Below are positions 7,785 through 14,291 of a stretch of DNA of 14,297 bases, one piece after another. The position numbers were made by a program, and so were the translations under genes. Source of the DNA: Blautia sp. (GTDB lineage Bacteria; Bacillota; Clostridia; Lachnospirales; Lachnospiraceae); contig JAFOJB010000487.1 of assembly GCA_017420455.1 (NCBI GenBank), forward strand, positions 1-14,297. Direction: 5' to 3'. Each line of letters starts with the position of its first letter. The first letter of the stretch is position 1. A model generated the notes under the pieces. That model saw only the letters and a list, made by a program, of their open reading frames with translations, made no database searches and had not been told where the DNA came from.

Positions 7785-8035
7785 TTAAGAAACCAATCAC
7801 CATCAATTTATCTACTGGTCTGGAAGCCCGTCCTGTGGCTCAGCTGGTACAGGTGGCAAGCCAGTTTAACAGTGAGATTTATGTTGAGATTGGAAAAAAG
7901 AAAGTCAATGCAAAGAGCATCATGGGAATGATGACGCTGGGACTGGACGCGGGCGAGGAAATTACCCTTTCTGCAAGCGGAGAAGATGAGGAAGCTGCGA
8001 TGAACAGCATTGAGCAGTATCTCAGCAATCAGTAA
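7781..8035 (+). CDS. Crh-like HPr paralogue lacking the phospho-acceptor histidine
   Basis: This 84-residue protein has the HPr fold sequence throughout, with TGLEARPVAQL at 12-22, VNAKSIMGMM at 42-51 and a C-terminal amphipathic helix. In sugar-transporting HPr, His15 in TGLHARP takes phosphate from PEP via enzyme I. Here codon 15 (7823-7825) is GAA, glutamate. Ser46 (AGC at 7916-7918), the target of HPr kinase, is kept in its KSIMG context. This is the pattern of B. subtilis Crh (Gln15, Ser46), which cannot do PTS transfer but binds CcpA when phosphorylated on Ser46. Crh also lies directly after yvcL (whiA), as here. I infer a regulatory rather than transport role. The start overlaps the whiA stop (ATGA). 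It is the last gene before a strong terminator. Confidence 0.9.
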   Translation: MIKKPITINLSTGLEARPVAQLVQVASQFNSEIYVEIGKKKVNAKSIMGMMTLGLDAGEEITLSASGEDEEAAMNSIEQYLSNQ

Positions 8036-8130
8036 TTCCAGTGCAGAAAGACCGTTTGACGCAGTGATGTCTTCTGGCATCGGGATTACAGGTAAGAAGC
8101 CGGGAAGCTGATCCTATAGCAGCAGGTGAG

Positions 8131-8174
8131 AAGGCGCATATGAAAAGGAAGACCGCTTTTCATATGCGCCTTTT
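8131..8174 (+). terminator. Strong intrinsic terminator of the murB-rapZ-whiA-HPr operon
   Basis: A perfect 17-bp stem (left arm 8131-8147 aaggcgcatatgaaaag, right arm 8156-8172) encloses an 8-base loop and is followed by TT to give ttttga. It lies 95 bases past the HPr-like stop. The 95 bases between show no gene or clear motif. The stem begins aagg and ends cctttt, so it would act mainly on the + strand. Confidence 0.9.
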
Positions 8175-8254
8175 GACTGAGGCCCTGAGCTGCAGTCTGC
8201 CCCTGAACCGCAGCGTCTGACTGTAACAATTTGCCAATATTCTGTATCCCATTC

Positions 8255-8283
8255 TTGACCGTCAGGGGAAAACGGGTTATAAT
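8255..8283 (+). promoter_or_regulatory. Near-consensus sigma-A promoter
   Basis: TTGACC at 8255-8260 and TATAAT at 8278-8283 are separated by exactly 17 bp, 52 bases before the ATG at 8335. This is 11/12 of consensus, so the downstream gene should be transcribed strongly on its own. Between the preceding terminator and this promoter (8175-8254) nothing else is clear, apart from a weak imperfect inverted repeat around 8193-8223. Confidence 0.85.
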
Positions 8284-8334
8284 AAGAAGTAATGATACTT
8301 TTATCAGCATGTACACAGGAAGAGGAGCAATACA

Positions 8335-9447
8335 ATGTCGAAATTTCTGAAATTCATTGTGCATTTGATCGTGATCTGCGCGATAGTCTGCGCATTAGCC
8401 CTGGTATTACCGCCGTTCTTCGGCGTTACAACTTATGTAGTAGATGATGCTTCCATTAAAACAAATCTGCCCATGGGCTCTGTCACCTATGCGATCCCGG
8501 TAAAGGCAGAGGAAATCGAGTCCGGTGCGCCTATCCTTGTACAGGAGGATTCCAGTACCTATCGTTACGAGATTTATTCCCTGGATACCAGCAACGGTAC
8601 AGGCTCCGTACTGGATCCCACAGTGACGGACGCCCAGTATATTTCTGTTACGGTGAAGGATTATGTCCCGAAGGTAGTCATTACCATCGCTTATCTTGGC
8701 TATCTGCAGGTCGCCACAAAGAGCATGGAAGGGCTGATCATCCTTGCGCTGGTGGTAGTATTCCTGATCATCCTCTATATTATCGCCGAGCTCTGGAAGA
8801 AGAGCGACGACAGGGAATATAACTACGAGGTTGAAGAAGAGGCTGCCGAGGTTTATACAAGGTCCCGGAAGGAGCAGAAAAGGGCAGACCTGGAAAGAGA
8901 AAAACAGCTTATTGCGCAGGAACAGGAGATGCGTTCTGAGTCCAGAGGCAGGAAGGCCGGAAAGGACGAGAAACGGAAGGTACGTACAGGCGGCTTCGTG
9001 GAAGAGATCGACGAAGAGGACGACGAAGCGGAACCGGTGCGCGGCGGCAAAGCGCCTCGGTCCCGGGACCTCAGGTCTTCTCTCCGCAGTGAGATCGCCG
9101 CGGCTACGTCGGAGGCAGCTCCGGAACAGAAACGGCTGATGGATGAGGACGAGGAGATGGAGATCCACGAGGAGCAGGAAGTGGATGCCGGTCCGGTAAT
9201 GACCTCCGAGACAGCAGAACCGGAGGAGGAAGCTCCCGCACCAAGAAAGAAGCTCACCGTGAAGGACATTCTGGAGGAGGAGCTTGGAGAGCAGAAGAAA
9301 GAAGAGGCTCCCAGACTTAAGAGAGCCATTCCGGGGCAGTCCGCATCCCAGATCAGTGACCAGGCCAGGGCGCAGGGGGATAAGCCGGATATCATTAAGG
9401 ACGATGTCACGGATGTGACCATCTTCGACTATTCAGACATCATCTGA
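8335..9447 (+). CDS. Degenerate SipW-like signal-peptidase-fold membrane protein with long charged tail
   Basis: The 370-residue product has TM1 at about 7-28, an extracytoplasmic domain at about 30-130, TM2 at about 133-154 and a 215-residue hydrophilic tail, predicted cytoplasmic. The outer domain follows the SipW/ER-type signal peptidase pattern: LPMGSVTYAIPVKAEEIESG at 45-64 matches the region after the catalytic Ser box, VKDYVPKVVITIAYLGYL at 107-124 matches the conserved C-terminal block, and TM2 follows at once. The catalytic parts look lost. Ser40 stands where the SGSMEP serine would be, but in DDASIKT context; the HR motif is Tyr76-Arg77; no GDxN motif is present. The tail is rich in Glu, Asp, Lys and Arg, with a helical charged section (about 170-215) and acidic stretches. 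It ends in a less charged segment DVTIFDYSDII. Agagga lies upstream with good spacing. Its own promoter and terminators make it monocistronic. The role is unknown. Confidence 0.82.
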   Translation: MSKFLKFIVHLIVICAIVCALALVLPPFFGVTTYVVDDASIKTNLPMGSVTYAIPVKAEEIESGAPILVQEDSSTYRYEIYSLDTSNGTGSVLDPTVTDAQYISVTVKDYVPKVVITIAYLGYLQVATKSMEGLIILALVVVFLIILYIIAELWKKSDDREYNYEVEEEAAEVYTRSRKEQKRADLEREKQLIAQEQEMRSESRGRKAGKDEKRKVRTGGFVEEIDEEDDEAEPVRGGKAPRSRDLRSSLRSEIAAATSEAAPEQKRLMDEDEEMEIHEEQEVDAGPVMTSETAEPEEEAPAPRKKLTVKDILEEELGEQKKEEAPRLKRAIPGQSASQISDQARAQGDKPDIIKDDVTDVTIFDYSDII

Positions 9448-9454
9448 TGCCTGA

Positions 9455-9474
9455 GCCGGAGACCGGCAGTTTTT
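9455..9474 (+). terminator. Small terminator hairpin after the SipW-like gene
   Basis: GCCGG-AGA-CCGGC (9455-9467) is a perfect 5-bp GC stem followed by AGTTTTT. It sits seven bases past the stop codon. An alternative longer pairing joins agccgga at 9454-9460 to tccggct at 9478-9484. Confidence 0.55.
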
Positions 9475-9486
9475 CCGTCCGGCTTC

Positions 9487-9518
9487 TAATTTAATAAGAA
9501 GATAATTTAATAAGAAGA
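9487..9518 (+). repeat. Two exact tandem copies of a 16-bp AT-rich unit
   Basis: The unit taatttaataagaaga occurs at 9487-9502 and again at 9503-9518 with no mismatch. It lies between two terminator hairpins in a non-coding gap and looks like a recent small duplication. Each copy contains taataag and could act as spacer only. Confidence 0.85.
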
Positions 9519-9523
9519 AATAC

Positions 9524-9558
9524 AAGTCCCGGCTGCAGAAGCCGGGACTTATGTTTTT
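9524..9558 (+). terminator. Strong intrinsic terminator
   Basis: An 11-bp perfect stem (aagtcccggct at 9524-9534, agccgggactt at 9540-9550) with a 5-base loop is followed by atgttttt. This is a canonical rho-independent terminator for the 8335-9447 gene. Confidence 0.9.
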
Positions 9559-9564
9559 CCAGAC

Positions 9565-9622
9565 CTGGTTACAGTTCATGGTCTCACCGACTGGGGACTG
9601 CAACCAGACTTATGTATTTTTT
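9565..9622 (+). terminator. Second terminator-like hairpin before the S10 promoter
   Basis: The arms ctggttacagt (9565-9575) and actgcaaccag (9597-9607) pair at 10 of 11 positions. The sequence after them, acttatgtatttttt, resembles the tail of the terminator just upstream and contains six T at 9617-9622. The T-run lies about ten bases from the stem, so the hairpin could instead be a relic or part of an RNA structure. Confidence 0.5.
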
Positions 9623-9642
9623 CAGGTACAAGAAAAAAACGC

Positions 9643-9671
9643 TTGCTTTCTGTAAAAGAACCATGTATAAT
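9643..9671 (+). promoter_or_regulatory. Promoter of the S10 ribosomal-protein operon
   Basis: TTGCTT (9643-9648) and a perfect TATAAT (9666-9671) have an optimal 17-bp spacer. The -35 shares TTGCT with the murB promoter. Transcription should start near 9678, leaving a leader of about 225 nt before rpsJ. Confidence 0.85.
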
Positions 9672-9677
9672 ACCAAA

Positions 9678-9900
9678 TGCTGTGACATGATAGCGTTGAA
9701 GCGAGAGGTTGCTGCCCATTGCGAGGCAGGTTTTCCGTGGAGCGAATGTCTGGTTAGGAAAACTGACGACAAGTCACTGTACAAGTTCAAATGACCATCG
9801 GAGGGATGGGCGTGTGATGTCCGGCTTTGGGACACACACGGTGATGTGTACAGTCGCCGCTTGTCGTACTGCAAAATAGTACGTATAGGAGGAGACTTTT
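9678..9900 (+). promoter_or_regulatory. Structured 5' leader RNA of the S10 operon (putative autoregulatory element)
   Basis: The leader can fold into a chain of hairpins. Hairpin A pairs 9712-9716 with 9725-9729. Hairpin B pairs gttttcc 9730-9736 with ggaaaac 9757-9763. A three-way junction is closed by acgacaag 9766-9773 with cttgtcgt 9860-9867 and actgtaca 9776-9783 with tgtacagt 9847-9854. Inside it are a small hairpin (ccatc 9795-9799 with gatgg 9805-9809) and an 11-bp arm at 9811-9840 with one bulged A. Hairpin C, cgtact 9865-9870 with agtacg 9878-9883, overlaps the closing stem by three bases and ends just before the AGGAGG at 9887-9892, so it could switch access to the ribosome binding site. 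S10 operons elsewhere are controlled by a ribosomal protein binding the leader (L4 in E. coli); which protein would bind here is unknown. Confidence 0.7.
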
Positions 9901-9903
9901 TTT

Positions 9904-10221
9904 ATGGCAAATCAGGTAATGAGAATCACATTGAAGGCTTATGAACATCAGCTCGTAGATGCATCTGCATCCAAGATTATTGATACAGTCAAAAAGACCG
10001 GCGCACAGGTCAGCGGCCCCGTTCCGCTTCCCACGAAAAAGGAAGTGGTCACCATTCTGAGAGCAGTTCATAAGTATAAAGATTCCAGAGAGCAGTTCGA
10101 GCAGAGAACTCACAAGAGACTCATCGATATCATCGCTCCCACCCAGAAGACTGTGGACGCGCTTTCCAGACTGGAAATGCCTGCAGGCGTTCATATCGAC
10201 ATCAAGATGAAGGCGAAATAA
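9904..10221 (+). CDS. rpsJ: 30S ribosomal protein S10
   Basis: S10 (105 residues, family about 102-105) is a 30S head protein that also takes part in NusB-dependent antitermination. The S10 blocks are clear: [16 protein letters not shown] at 11-26, [18 protein letters not shown] near 37-54, and [15 protein letters not shown], matching the usual RSPH..SRE.FE.R.HKR pattern. It differs from many S10 proteins in having VHKYKDSRE where KSPHVNKDSRE-like sequence is usual. The ribosome binding site taggaggag (9886-9894) is strong but ten bases from the ATG, with a T-rich spacer. It is the first gene of the operon and is followed by a 131-base gap before rplC. Confidence 0.96.
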   Translation: MANQVMRITLKAYEHQLVDASASKIIDTVKKTGAQVSGPVPLPTKKEVVTILRAVHKYKDSREQFEQRTHKRLIDIIAPTQKTVDALSRLEMPAGVHIDIKMKAK

Positions 10222-10257
10222 GCCTGGTTGAATGTCTTTCACAGGAATATGGCGGCA

Positions 10258-10336
10258 GCCGGTCCCCCGGCCGTCCTTCATATAAACCGCGCGAGAGCAG
10301 CGGAGTTACTATATGATTGCCATTCGGCAATCCGCT
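10258..10336 (+). promoter_or_regulatory. Intergenic RNA hairpins between rpsJ and rplC
   Basis: Two foldable elements fill the 131-base gap. The first pairs gccgg 10258-10262 with ccggc 10267-10271, with further imperfect pairing outside. The second is nested: agcgga 10299-10304 with tccgct 10331-10336 outside, and ttgcc 10317-10321 with ggcaa 10326-10330 (extendable to gattgcc/ggcaatc) inside. It ends two bases before the rplC SD (aaggagg 10339-10345). No T-run follows either, so control of translation or RNA processing is likelier than termination. Confidence 0.5.
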
Positions 10337-10352
10337 ATAAGGAGGAAAAGAA

Positions 10353-10985
10353 ATGAAGAAAGCTATCTTAGCTACCAAGGTCGGAATGACCCAGATCTTC
10401 AACGAAGACGGGCAGCTCATTCCGGTAACCGTATTACAGGCTGGTCCGTGTGTCGTGACGCAGGTCAAGACAGAGGAAAATGACGGATACAAGGCAGTAC
10501 AGGTCGGTTTCGGCGACATCAGGGAAAAACTGGTCAACAAGCCGGAAAAAGGACACTTCGCAAAAGCCGGTGTAGCGGTAAAAAGATTCGTAAAAGAGTT
10601 CCGTTTTGAGAATGCGTCTGAATATGCAGTAGGACAGGAAATCAAGGCTGATATCTTTGCAGTGGGCGATCACATCGACGCTACCGCAGTTTCCAAAGGT
10701 AAAGGATATCAGGGTGCCATCAAGAGACATAATCAGTCCAGAGGACCGATGGCTCACGGTTCCAAATACCATCGTCATGCAGGTTCCAACGGCGCCGCAT
10801 CCGATCCCAGCCGTGTATTCCCGGGCAAGCACATGCCTGGCCAGATGGGACATGTACAGGTAACCGTGCAGAATCTGGAAATCGTACGTGTAGACACTGA
10901 AAACAATCTGCTGCTGATCAAAGGTGCTGTTCCGGGACCAAAGAAATCTCTCGTAACCATCAAAGAGACAGTAAAGTCCTTATAA
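10353..10985 (+). CDS. rplC: 50S ribosomal protein L3
   Basis: L3 binds 23S rRNA near its 3' end early in 50S assembly and reaches toward the peptidyl transferase centre. The 210-residue product has the N-terminal [15 protein letters not shown] and the signature region [19 protein letters not shown] at about 113-131. [14 protein letters not shown] and [19 protein letters not shown] follow, with the C-terminal [11 protein letters not shown]. Length is normal. ATG 10353 is preceded by aaggagg with seven-base spacing. It lies 23 bases before rplD. Confidence 0.97.
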   Translation: MKKAILATKVGMTQIFNEDGQLIPVTVLQAGPCVVTQVKTEENDGYKAVQVGFGDIREKLVNKPEKGHFAKAGVAVKRFVKEFRFENASEYAVGQEIKADIFAVGDHIDATAVSKGKGYQGAIKRHNQSRGPMAHGSKYHRHAGSNGAASDPSRVFPGKHMPGQMGHVQVTVQNLEIVRVDTENNLLLIKGAVPGPKKSLVTIKETVKSL

Positions 10986-11008
10986 TATAGAAAGGAGGAG
11001 CTACTTCG

Positions 11009-11629
11009 ATGGCAAACGTTAAAGTATATAATATGGAAGGCAACGAAGTCGGTACAATGGAATTGTCTGACGCCGTTTTCGGCGCACCGATCAACGAACA
11101 TCTCGTACATCTGGCCGTTGTACGTCAGCTTGCAAATAAACGCCAGGGAACCCAGAGCGCAAAGGGTCGTTCTGAGGTAAGCGGCGGAGGAAGAAAACCA
11201 TGGAGACAGAAAGGAACCGGTCATGCAAGACAGGGTTCCATCCGCGCTGCACAGTGGACCGGCGGCGGTATGATCTGGGCTCCGAAGCCCCGCGATTATG
11301 AAGTAAAGATGAACAAGAAGGAAAGAAGAGCGGCTCTTCGCTCCGCACTGACCTCCAAGGTACAGGATGAGAAGCTCATCGTTCTGGACAGCCTTACACT
11401 GGACGGCATCAAGACCAGGGAAATGCAGAAGGTGCTGAACAACCTGAAAGCAGAGAAGCCGCTGGTAGTTACCGCCGGAAACGACAAGAACGTATATCTT
11501 TCCTCCAGGAATATCGAAGATGTACTGACTGCAACCCCCAATACCATCAATGTCTATGACGTGATGAGCCATAAGACACTGGTCCTTACCAAGGACGCTG
11601 TTGCATCCATCGAGGAGGTGTACGCATAA
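11009..11629 (+). CDS. rplD: 50S ribosomal protein L4
   Basis: L4 (206 residues) is an assembly protein whose loop lines the peptide exit tunnel; in E. coli it also represses its own operon. The extended loop region [20 protein letters not shown] is at about 53-72, followed by [12 protein letters not shown] and the family-typical [15 protein letters not shown]. The C-terminal domain includes [10 protein letters not shown] and [11 protein letters not shown]. The site aaaggaggag precedes ATG 11009. Its TAA overlaps the ATG of rplW by one base (TAATG), giving translational coupling. L4 is a candidate ligand for the operon leader, by analogy only. Confidence 0.97.
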   Translation: MANVKVYNMEGNEVGTMELSDAVFGAPINEHLVHLAVVRQLANKRQGTQSAKGRSEVSGGGRKPWRQKGTGHARQGSIRAAQWTGGGMIWAPKPRDYEVKMNKKERRAALRSALTSKVQDEKLIVLDSLTLDGIKTREMQKVLNNLKAEKPLVVTAGNDKNVYLSSRNIEDVLTATPNTINVYDVMSHKTLVLTKDAVASIEEVYA

Positions 11630-11928
11630 TGGCAGATCTGAAGTATTACGATATTATCAAGAAGCCGGTCGTCACAGAAAAATCCATGAACGTGATGGCG
11701 GAAAAGAAATATACATTCCTGGTACATCCGGATGCAACCAAGACGCAGGTCAAGGAAGCAGTTGAGAAGATGTTCGAAGGAACAAAGGTCAAGAGCGTTA
11801 ATACCATGAACCAGGACGGCAAGAAGAAACGCCGCGGCATGGTGGTCGGAAAGACCGCGAAGACCAAAAAAGCCATTGTATCCCTTACCGAGGACAGCAA
11901 GGATATCGAGATCTTCCAGGGACTTTGA
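11629..11928 (+). CDS. rplW: 50S ribosomal protein L23
   Basis: L23 (99 residues) lies at the tunnel exit and docks trigger factor and SRP. The product shows [12 protein letters not shown] at 8-19, then [22 protein letters not shown], and the loop with [12 protein letters not shown], all typical of bacterial L23. Its start overlaps the rplD stop by one base; the ribosome binding site gaggagg lies inside rplD. It is followed by 61 bases without a gene before rplB, containing only a weak stem (acgc/gcgt near 11942-11958). Confidence 0.97.
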   Translation: MADLKYYDIIKKPVVTEKSMNVMAEKKYTFLVHPDATKTQVKEAVEKMFEGTKVKSVNTMNQDGKKKRRGMVVGKTAKTKKAIVSLTEDSKDIEIFQGL

Positions 11929-11989
11929 TAATGGCTGACTAGACGCAGACGAAAGCGTGAGGATAAAGACTGAAAGGAGTACCTGAAAA

Positions 11990-12835
11990 ATGGGAATCAA
12001 AACATATAACCCATATACACCGTCAAGAAGACATATGACGGGTTCTGATTTCTCCGAAATCACAAAGAGCACACCGGAGAAATCCCTTACCATCTCCCTG
12101 AAGAAGAACGCAGGCCGCAACAATCAGGGCAAGATCACTGTCAGACATCGCGGCGGCGGAAGCCGTAGAAAATACAGGATCATTGATTTCAAGAGAAGGA
12201 AAGACGGCGTTCCCGCAACGGTCGTTTCCATTGAATATGATCCGAACAGAACAGCAAATATCGCACTGGTCAGCTACATCGACGGTGAGAAGACATACAT
12301 CATCGCTCCGGAAGGCCTGAAGGTCGGCCAGAAGATCATGAGCGGTGAGGATGCCGAGGTTCGTGTAGGAAACTGCCTGCCTCTGGATAAGGTTCCGGTA
12401 GGTACTATGATCCACAATATCGAGCTGCATCCCGGAAAGGGCGGCCAGATGGTCCGCTCCGCAGGAAACGGCGCACAGCTCATGGCTAAAGAAGGCAAAT
12501 ATGCTACCCTTCGTCTCCCCTCCGGAGAAATGAGAATGGTTCCGCTGGTATGCCGCGCAACGATCGGTATCGTTGGAAACGGCGACCACAACCTGATCAA
12601 CATCGGTAAAGCAGGACGTAAACGTAATATGGGAATCAGACCGACAGTCCGTGGTTCTGTCATGAACCCGAATGACCATCCGCACGGCGGTGGCGAGGGC
12701 AAGGCCGGAATCGGCCGTCCGGGTCCCTCCACTCCCTGGGGCAAGCCTGCTCTTGGTCTGAAGACCAGAAAGAAGAACAAACCGTCCAATAAGCTCATCG
12801 TGAGAAGACGCGATGGTAAAGCTTTGTCGAAATAA
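11990..12835 (+). CDS. rplB: 50S ribosomal protein L2
   Basis: L2 is a primary 23S rRNA-binding protein needed for subunit joining and peptidyl transferase activity. The 281-residue product is slightly longer than the usual 273-277. It has the N-terminal [37 protein letters not shown], the SH3-like barrel region with [15 protein letters not shown], and [21 protein letters not shown]. The C-terminal [18 protein letters not shown] holds the conserved His near the active site, followed by [14 protein letters not shown]. The SD aaaggag lies ten bases before ATG 11990. A 15-base gap separates it from rpsS. Confidence 0.97.
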   Translation: MGIKTYNPYTPSRRHMTGSDFSEITKSTPEKSLTISLKKNAGRNNQGKITVRHRGGGSRRKYRIIDFKRRKDGVPATVVSIEYDPNRTANIALVSYIDGEKTYIIAPEGLKVGQKIMSGEDAEVRVGNCLPLDKVPVGTMIHNIELHPGKGGQMVRSAGNGAQLMAKEGKYATLRLPSGEMRMVPLVCRATIGIVGNGDHNLINIGKAGRKRNMGIRPTVRGSVMNPNDHPHGGGEGKAGIGRPGPSTPWGKPALGLKTRKKNKPSNKLIVRRRDGKALSK

Positions 12836-12850
12836 TAAGGAGGAGAAAGA

Positions 12851-13132
12851 ATGTCTCGTTCACTTAAAAAAGGACCTTTTGCAGATAAGAGCCTCTTAAA
12901 GAAAATCGACGCGCTGAACGCTGCAAATGATAAATCCGTTATCAAGACCTGGTCTCGCCGTTCTACCATCTTCCCGTCCTTCGTTGGACATACTATCGCG
13001 GTGCATGACGGAAGAAAGCATGTCCCGGTATATGTAACCGAGGATATGGTAGGCCATAAGCTTGGCGAGTTCGTCGCAACCAGAACCTACAGAGGCCATG
13101 GCAAAGACGAGAAGAAATCCGGATCCCGCTGA
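12851..13132 (+). CDS. rpsS: 30S ribosomal protein S19
   Basis: S19 (93 residues) sits in the 30S head with S13 and contacts the A-site finger of 23S rRNA. It begins [18 protein letters not shown] and carries [40 protein letters not shown] and TRTYRGHG, which cover the S19 signature. Length is normal. The ribosome binding site aaggaggag lies directly after the rplB stop, five to six bases before ATG 12851. Unlike in most S10 operons, a 99-base gap with a strong hairpin separates it from rplV. Confidence 0.97.
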   Translation: MSRSLKKGPFADKSLLKKIDALNAANDKSVIKTWSRRSTIFPSFVGHTIAVHDGRKHVPVYVTEDMVGHKLGEFVATRTYRGHGKDEKKSGSR

Positions 13133-13164
13133 TCGCCGGGAACAATCCTGAAATCTGATTATTT

Positions 13165-13191
13165 CCTGCCGGATACGGTGTGTCCGGCAGG
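13165..13191 (+). promoter_or_regulatory. Strong intercistronic hairpin between rpsS and rplV
   Basis: cctgccggatac (13165-13176) pairs with gtgtccggcagg (13180-13191): eleven Watson-Crick pairs and one G-U, closed by a 3-base loop. The sequence after it, atgacgag, has no T-run, so a classic terminator is unlikely. It lies 24 bases before the rplV SD and may be an RNA-processing, stability or protein-binding site. Confidence 0.6.
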
Positions 13192-13231
13192 ATGACGAGA
13201 GTTTGAATATGACGAAAGGAGGCACTTTACG

Positions 13232-13621
13232 ATGGCAAAGGGACACAGAAGCCAGATAAAGAGAGCCAGAAACGAGAATAATAGAGAAAAAAGACCGTCC
13301 GCAAAGCTGTCTTACGCAAGAGTATCCGTCACGAAAGCATGCTATGTGCTTGACGCGATCCGCGGTAAAGACGTACAGACTGCTCTTGGTATCCTCACCT
13401 ACAATCCAAGATATGCTTCCAGCATCCTGAAGAAGCTCTTGGAATCCGCTGTCGCAAACGCTGAGAACAACAACTCAATGAGCGCTGCGAATCTGTATGT
13501 TGCAGAGTGCTATGCAAACAAGGGACCGACCATGAAGAGAATTCAGCCCAGAGCACAGGGAAGAGCATACAGGATCGAAAAGAGAACGAGCCATATCACC
13601 ATCGTTCTTGATGAAAGGTAA
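13232..13621 (+). CDS. rplV: 50S ribosomal protein L22
   Basis: L22 (129 residues) has a globular domain at the 50S surface and a beta hairpin lining the exit tunnel. The family pattern is present: [25 protein letters not shown] at about 23-47, then [18 protein letters not shown] and the C-terminal [23 protein letters not shown] hairpin region. The N-terminal extension, rich in Lys, Arg and Asn (about 20 residues), makes it longer than the E. coli protein (110) but is common in Clostridia. The site aaaggagg lies nine bases before ATG 13232. Its TAA overlaps the aggagg that serves rpsC. Confidence 0.96.
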   Translation: MAKGHRSQIKRARNENNREKRPSAKLSYARVSVTKACYVLDAIRGKDVQTALGILTYNPRYASSILKKLLESAVANAENNNSMSAANLYVAECYANKGPTMKRIQPRAQGRAYRIEKRTSHITIVLDER

Positions 13622-13632
13622 GGAGGAAAAAG

Positions 13633-14289
13633 ATGGGACAGAAAGTTAACCCGCATGGCCTTAGAGTCGGAGTTATCAAGGACTGGGATTCCAGATGGTA
13701 CGCAGAAGAGGATTTCGCGGACTATCTTGTAGAGGATTATAACATCAGAAAATTCCTGAAGAAGAAACTGTTCAGCTCCGGCATTTCCAAAATTGAGATT
13801 GAAAGAGCTTCCGACAGAGTAAAAGTCATTATCCACACTGCAAAGCCCGGTATCGTCATCGGTAAAGGCGGAGCAGAGATCGAGAAGATCAAGGCTGAGC
13901 TTCAGAAATATACAGACAAGAAGCTGATCGTCGACATCAAAGAGGTCAAGAGACCGGACAGAGACGCGCAGCTGGTTGCTGAGAACATTGCACAGCAGCT
14001 GGAAAACCGTATTTCCTTCCGTCGTGCCATGAAGTCCACCATGCAGAGAACCATGAAGGCCGGCGCAGAGGGCATCAAGACTTCTGTATCCGGACGTCTC
14101 GGCGGCGCAGATATGGCCCGTACAGAGTTCTACAGCGAGGGAACGATTCCGCTTCAGACACTTCGTGCAGACATCGAATATGGTTTCGCTGAGGCAGACA
14201 CCACCTACGGCAAGGTTGGCGTAAAGGCATGGGTCTACAATGGCGAGGTACTTCCTGCAAAAGGAACTAAGGAAGGGAGCGATAAATAA
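13633..14289 (+). CDS. rpsC: 30S ribosomal protein S3
   Basis: S3 (218 residues) lies at the mRNA entry channel and shares mRNA-unwinding activity with S4 and S5. The N-terminal [19 protein letters not shown] is typical. The KH domain contains [15 protein letters not shown] at about 73-87, with an intact GKGG loop. The C-terminal domain shows [38 protein letters not shown] and [15 protein letters not shown]. Length is normal. The strong SD aggagg (13621-13626) is six bases from ATG 13633 and overlaps the rplV stop, suggesting coupled translation. The gene is complete and ends eight bases before the window edge. Confidence 0.97.
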   Translation: MGQKVNPHGLRVGVIKDWDSRWYAEEDFADYLVEDYNIRKFLKKKLFSSGISKIEIERASDRVKVIIHTAKPGIVIGKGGAEIEKIKAELQKYTDKKLIVDIKEVKRPDRDAQLVAENIAQQLENRISFRRAMKSTMQRTMKAGAEGIKTSVSGRLGGADMARTEFYSEGTIPLQTLRADIEYGFAEADTTYGKVGVKAWVYNGEVLPAKGTKEGSDK

Positions 14290-14291
14290 TT

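Noticed and set aside
9612..9794. A 60-codon + strand frame in the S10 leader
   Set aside because: It starts upstream of the promoter, has no ribosome binding site and runs through paired RNA stems; the leader structure explains the sequence better.
11931..11942. Mini-frame ATG-GCT-GAC-TAG after rplW, similar to the rplW start
   Set aside because: Three codons, no ribosome binding site at proper spacing and no attenuator structure; chance similarity to the rplW start is sufficient.
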